From positions 1-38,036 of the forward strand of contig CALKNZ010000076.1 in the NCBI GenBank assembly GCA_938091995.1: 38,036 bases of DNA. Reading direction: 5' to 3'. The notes beneath the pieces are model-generated. The model ran no database searches and was not told the DNA's origin. It saw nothing but the letters and a program-made list of their open reading frames with translations. This document shows positions 34,331 to 38,036 of this stretch, piece after piece. Within the stretch, counting starts at the first letter, position 1. Each line of letters starts with the position of its first letter. A program made the translations under genes and the position numbers. Source of the stretch: an uncultured Luminiphilus sp. GTDB lineage: Bacteria > Pseudomonadota > Gammaproteobacteria > Pseudomonadales > Halieaceae.

Positions 34331-35536
34331 TTAAACACGTTCAATAATCAGAGCTATACCCTGTCCTACCCCTATGCACATAGCGCACAAGGCATAACGT
34401 TTTTTGCAGCGCTGCAGCTCATAGGCAGCGGTTGTTACCAACCTAGCGCCACTCATTCCCAGGGGGTGTCCCAATGCGATGGCACCACCATTAGGGTTGA
34501 CCTGTTCAGCATCATCGGCGAGGCCAAGCGATCGGGTAACGGCAAGCGCTTGGGCGGCAAAAGCTTCATTAAGCTCGATGACATCCATATCGGCCAGGGT
34601 TAAACCCGCCTGCGCTAGTACTTTCAAAGTCGCCTCGTAAGGACCGTGACCCATGATTCTGGGTTCAAGTCCTGAAGTTGCCATCGCAACCACTCTGGCT
34701 AGAGGCTCCAAGCCCTGCGCTGATGCAGCCGAGTCAGACGCGAGTAGCAAGGCACAGGCACCGTCATTCACGCTCGAGGCATTGCCTGCGGTTACAGTCC
34801 CATCGTCACGAAATGGGGTTGGCAAGCTTGCCAACCGCTCTAGCGAAGCATCTTTCCTAGGGCCCTCGTCACGGTTAATCCTCAGTGGCTCACCTTTACG
34901 CTGTGGAATGATCACCTCGGTGATTTCCTGTGCCAGCCTTCCCGCGTCTTGGGCCGCTACGGCCCTCTGCTGCGAACGCAGAGCAAAAGCATCCTGATCG
35001 GCTCTTGAAATTTGGAACTGTGTCACGAGATTTTCTGCTGTTTCCGGCATTGAATCCGTACCCCAGCGTTTTTTAAACGCGGGATTCACAAAGCGCCAAC
35101 CAATAGTAGTATCGAAGGTTTGCACGTTACGATCGAATGCCGAGTGAGCTTTACTCATGACAAAAGGAGCACGGCTCATTGACTCGACGCCACCGGCGAT
35201 CGCCAGGCTGATCTCACCGCTTTTGATCGCGCGGGCTGCCGAACCGACGGCATCAAGCCCGGAACCACACAAACGATTCAGCGTGACCCCAGGCACCTGC
35301 TCTGGCATACCCGCCAGCAGTGCACTCATGCGACTCACATTCCGGTTGTCTTCACCAGCCTGATTGGCACAACCCATCCATATGTCATCCACAGCTAACC
35401 AATCTGTGTTTGGGTGCCGGGCCATCAAGGCGGCGATGGGAACTGCGCCCAAATCATCTGTACGAACAGCGGATAACCCCCCTCCGTAACGCCCTATCGG
35501 TGTCCGAACAGCATCGCAAATAAAGGCATTAATCAT
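34331..35536 (-). CDS. paaJ: 3-oxoadipyl-CoA / 3-oxo-5,6-dehydrosuberyl-CoA thiolase
   Basis: 401 aa, cytoplasmic. Thiolase active-site residues are visible: Cys90 in [10 protein letters not shown], His357 in ALGHPLG and Cys387 in [10 protein letters not shown]. The length and the N-terminal [15 protein letters not shown] match the beta-ketoadipyl-CoA thiolases (PaaJ/PcaF). In this pathway it acts twice, after ring opening and at the final step to succinyl-CoA and acetyl-CoA. PcaF is an alternative name, but the paa context favours PaaJ. It overlaps paaI by 8 nt. Confidence 0.92.
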   Translation of the reverse strand: MINAFICDAVRTPIGRYGGGLSAVRTDDLGAVPIAALMARHPNTDWLAVDDIWMGCANQAGEDNRNVSRMSALLAGMPEQVPGVTLNRLCGSGLDAVGSAARAIKSGEISLAIAGGVESMSRAPFVMSKAHSAFDRNVQTFDTTIGWRFVNPAFKKRWGTDSMPETAENLVTQFQISRADQDAFALRSQQRAVAAQDAGRLAQEITEVIIPQRKGEPLRINRDEGPRKDASLERLASLPTPFRDDGTVTAGNASSVNDGACALLLASDSAASAQGLEPLARVVAMATSGLEPRIMGHGPYEATLKVLAQAGLTLADMDVIELNEAFAAQALAVTRSLGLADDAEQVNPNGGAIALGHPLGMSGARLVTTAAYELQRCKKRYALCAMCIGVGQGIALIIERV

Positions 35537-35984
35537 GGGCTATCCCTGTTGAATCAAGCCGAACAATTTCATCACCAATGGTAGCGGAGTTACCCCGGAA
35601 CTGGGCGATACAAACACCCTCTTCGTTGGTCACTACAACGTCGTAAATGCCTGTCCGCTTACCCTGATGAACGACTGAAGCCCTAGCAAGAAGCCGATCG
35701 TTCAGTTTCGCTGGCTGCAAAAAATCAATGCGAGCCCCCGCTGCAACCGTAACGAGGTTTCGACTGTTGCAGGCATAGGCAAAGGCACTATCGGCCAGGG
35801 TAAAGAGGTAGCCTCCGTGGCATATCCCGTGACCATTAACCATCTGCGCCTGAACCGTCATTGTCATTTCAGCAACACCGAGATCAACAGCCACTAGCTC
35901 CATGGCCAACGCTTGACAGGCTCGATCATTTTTCCACATCGCTTCAGCCGCAGCGGTCGCAACTGCTAAGGAATCAGCACTCAC
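35529..35984 (-). CDS. paaI: Hydroxyphenylacetyl-CoA thioesterase
   Basis: 151 aa (E. coli 140). Hotdog-fold thioesterase with HGG at 56-58 and catalytic Asp65 in GHGICHGGYLFTLADSAFAYAC. It releases CoA from ring-hydroxylated or dead-end phenylacetyl-CoA derivatives, protecting the CoA pool. It overlaps paaG by 4 nt (ATGA) and paaJ by 8 nt. Confidence 0.92.
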   Translation of the reverse strand: MSADSLAVATAAAEAMWKNDRACQALAMELVAVDLGVAEMTMTVQAQMVNGHGICHGGYLFTLADSAFAYACNSRNLVTVAAGARIDFLQPAKLNDRLLARASVVHQGKRTGIYDVVVTNEEGVCIAQFRGNSATIGDEIVRLDSTGIAHD

Positions 35985-36769
35985 TGGCCTTTGTACTCCG
36001 GCTTGCGCTTTTCCAGAAAAGCCTTCACGCCTTCAGCGTAATCTTCAGTAAAACCCGCCGTGCGCATTAAACTTTTTTCAAGCTCCAACTGATCGTCCAA
36101 ACTGTTAGTCATAGATGCGGAAAACGCTTGCTTGGTATAGGCAAACCCCAGGGTAGGCTGAGTGGCAAGATGCTCCGCTACGTCCATCACCGTTTCCATG
36201 AGCAAGGCGTCTTCTACAACTTCCCAAATCAGGCCCCATTCCTTGGCCTGCCGAGCTGACACTTTGGGCATCAGCATGGCCATTCCCTTTGCGCGAGCCA
36301 TACCAATCATTCTCGGCAGGTGCCAGGTGCCCCCTGAATCGGGTATCAGCCCGAGCATGGCAAAAGACTCTACAAACTTCGCCGACTCGGCTGCAAAAAC
36401 CAAGTCGCAAGCTAAGGCTAAATTAGCTCCAGCCCCAGCGGCGACGCCATTTACGGCACAGATAACGGGCTTTTCCATACCCGTAATCCGTCGAATAAGG
36501 GGATTGTAAAAACGATCGACTGAATCACCTAGGTCAACACGTTCACCGGGGGCAACATTACGGTCATTTAAATCCTGCCCGGCACAGAAACCGCGACCAG
36601 CTCCGGTGATGACCACAGCCCGAATTGCACGGTCTTCCGCCGCGGCTTCTAGAACCTCGGCAACTTCTGCGTGCATGGCCGCAGTAAAACTGTTTAGGCT
36701 ATCCGGCCGGTTTAACGTGAGGCAAGCTACACCACGCGCGACAACATATTCTATAGACTCATAAGCCAT
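35981..36769 (-). CDS. paaG: 1,2-epoxyphenylacetyl-CoA isomerase
   Basis: 262 aa, crotonase superfamily. Converts the ring epoxide to oxepin-CoA. The oxyanion-hole regions GAGRGFCAGQDLNDR and AVNGVAAGAGANLALACD, and the catalytic-face stretch MLGLIPDSGGTWHLPRMIG, agree with PaaG rather than the hydratase PaaF. It starts 3 nt after the paaZ stop with GAGGCG upstream. Confidence 0.93.
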   Translation of the reverse strand: MAYESIEYVVARGVACLTLNRPDSLNSFTAAMHAEVAEVLEAAAEDRAIRAVVITGAGRGFCAGQDLNDRNVAPGERVDLGDSVDRFYNPLIRRITGMEKPVICAVNGVAAGAGANLALACDLVFAAESAKFVESFAMLGLIPDSGGTWHLPRMIGMARAKGMAMLMPKVSARQAKEWGLIWEVVEDALLMETVMDVAEHLATQPTLGFAYTKQAFSASMTNSLDDQLELEKSLMRTAGFTEDYAEGVKAFLEKRKPEYKGQ

Positions 36770-36772
36770 CGC

Positions 36773-38036
36773 TTACGCCTCCCGCCGCTCGACTAGGGTA
36801 AGAATGTCGTAGACCGCAACCGCGCCTCCGTTTTGGTTAGTGACCTCGACAGCCCAGACAACAACACCATTTGGTTTTTCGTCTCCACGCTGCGCCTTTT
36901 TAATTTTTCGCTTGACCGTCAGCTTGCACTGGATCGTGGTGCCAGCAGGCACAGGCTCGACAAAGCGCAGATTTTCGAGACCGTAATTTGCAATAACCGG
37001 GCCTGGGGCCGGGTGCACAAACATCCCGGCCGCCGCCGAAATAACAAAATAACCGTGGGCAACCCGCTGACCAAAGAAAGAATCTTTCGCCGCTATTTCG
37101 TCGAAATGCGCATAAAAGTGGTCGCCGCTAACGCAGCCGAAATTAACAATATCGGCTTCTGTTACGGTTCGGCGGTGAGTCACTAAGGTCTCGCCAATTT
37201 GCAGCGCTTCAAAATATTTTTTGAACGGGTGAACGTCATCATGAATTTCTTTAGCGCCACGATGGTACTCACGAGTAATCGCCATCATTGTCGTGGGTGA
37301 ACCCTGAATGGCCGTTCTCTGCATATAGTGCTTGATGGCTCTAGCACCACCGAGTTCCTCTCCACCACCCGCTCGGCCGGGTCCACCATGGATCAAATTC
37401 GCCAACGGTGCGCCATGACCCGTTGACTCGCTGGCGCAATCTCTGTTGATGATCAGCATTCGTCCGTGCCAAGCCGCGGCGCCTAGTATGATGGCCCTAG
37501 CCTCCTCGTCGTCTGCCGTAAATAACGAGCCCACCAATGAGCCTTTACCCATCCTCGCGAGCTCGACAGCCTCATTGAGTGACTGGTAGGGCATGAGTGT
37601 TGCGACAGGGCCGAAGGCCTCGACGCTGTGCACCGCCAATGCACTGAGAGGCTGATCGCAACGTAATAATGTTGCGGGGTAAAACGCACCTGCGTTGTGT
37701 GATAACCCAGCCAAGACCATATCCCTATCGCCCCCGGCAATGATGGTCGCCTCTTCACAAAGCGCCTCTACTTTCGCACTGACGTCCTGCGCCTGCTCGG
37801 CATTGACCAATGCCCCCAAACGCACCTGTTCTAGGGTCGGATCTCCAGGGACTACTTTGGCGAGCCGAACTTTCAACGCTTCTGACACCTGCTCAATAAG
37901 CGCGTGTGGAACAATGACGCGCCGAATGGCCGTACACTTCTGCCCCGCCTTCGCGGTCATCTCCCGCACGACTTCTTTTACAAACAGCTGGAACTCTGGA
38001 TCGTCTTCGGCCACAGATTCACCGAGGATGGCGCAA
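36773..38036 (-). CDS. paaZ: PaaZ, bifunctional oxepin-CoA hydrolase / semialdehyde dehydrogenase, 5' end outside window
   Basis: The visible 420 codons are the C-terminal part of a protein of about 680 aa; the frame runs open through position 38036, so the GTG at 38014 is internal, not a start. The first visible residues (CAILGESV) and [19 protein letters not shown] hold the ALDH nucleophile cysteine. [15 protein letters not shown] and [12 protein letters not shown] mark the end of the ALDH domain. From about residue 290 a MaoC-type hydratase follows, with [12 protein letters not shown] and the catalytic Asp/His. It hydrolyses oxepin-CoA to open the ring and then oxidises the reactive aldehyde. 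It is the first visible gene of the minus-strand paa run. Confidence 0.95.
   Translation of the reverse strand, partial: CAILGESVAEDDPEFQLFVKEVVREMTAKAGQKCTAIRRVIVPHALIEQVSEALKVRLAKVVPGDPTLEQVRLGALVNAEQAQDVSAKVEALCEEATIIAGGDRDMVLAGLSHNAGAFYPATLLRCDQPLSALAVHSVEAFGPVATLMPYQSLNEAVELARMGKGSLVGSLFTADDEEARAIILGAAAWHGRMLIINRDCASESTGHGAPLANLIHGGPGRAGGGEELGGARAIKHYMQRTAIQGSPTTMMAITREYHRGAKEIHDDVHPFKKYFEALQIGETLVTHRRTVTEADIVNFGCVSGDHFYAHFDEIAAKDSFFGQRVAHGYFVISAAAGMFVHPAPGPVIANYGLENLRFVEPVPAGTTIQCKLTVKRKIKKAQRGDEKPNGVVVWAVEVTNQNGGAVAVYDILTLVERREA

Overview
The window looks like a chromosomal segment of a heterotrophic, probably marine, gammaproteobacterium related to the OM60/NOR5 or Cellvibrionales-type groups. 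This is inferred from gene order and protein character; no species can be named from the sequence. The block lpxH-ppiB / glnS-cysS / folD-tRNAs matches the order I remember from Pseudomonas. The TonB-dependent receptor and the AcnB, MiaE, LpxH and Paa proteins fit the same assignment. I see no phage, insertion sequence, CRISPR array or rRNA.

Positions 1-11300 are mostly housekeeping. They hold tRNA-His (cut by the edge) and tRNA-Pro on the minus strand, folD, an MFS anion-type transporter placed between folD and cysS, cysS and glnS (minus, overlapping), ppiB and lpxH (plus), miaE with a DUF1289 protein (minus), and acnB (plus). Clear hairpins follow the MFS gene/cysS junction and acnB.

Positions 11300-15000 hold an HpaR-like MarR regulator divergent from an amidase that overlaps an AtoE-type short-chain carboxylate transporter.

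Positions 15041-38036 are a 23-kb run of minus-strand genes. Read 5' to 3' (right to left), it begins with phenylacetyl-CoA catabolism (paaZ partial, paaG, paaI, paaJ, paaABCDE), then a DUF485/ActP-like symporter pair (probable phenylacetate or carboxylate uptake). Next come an aldehyde dehydrogenase and a complete aromatic amine dehydrogenase cluster (aauB-aauE-aauD-aauA), followed by a mono-haem cytochrome c, a di-haem c4-like cytochrome and an AraC regulator. A TonB-dependent receptor with a strong terminator follows, and then a three-gene amide-hydrolysis operon (lipoprotein amidohydrolase, Tat-exported amidase, HDAH-type deacetylase).

Together these genes encode a plausible route: capture of an aromatic amide or amine outside the cell, release of the amine, periplasmic oxidation of the amine (phenylethylamine/tyramine type) by a tryptophan-tryptophylquinone (TTQ) enzyme with electrons passed to c-type cytochromes, oxidation of the aldehyde to phenylacetate, and ring epoxidation and opening by the Paa enzymes. 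The amine-to-phenylacetate part rests on strong family recognition. The link to the amide operon is a hypothesis. No mauG-like TTQ maturation gene and no blue-copper electron acceptor gene is present in the window.
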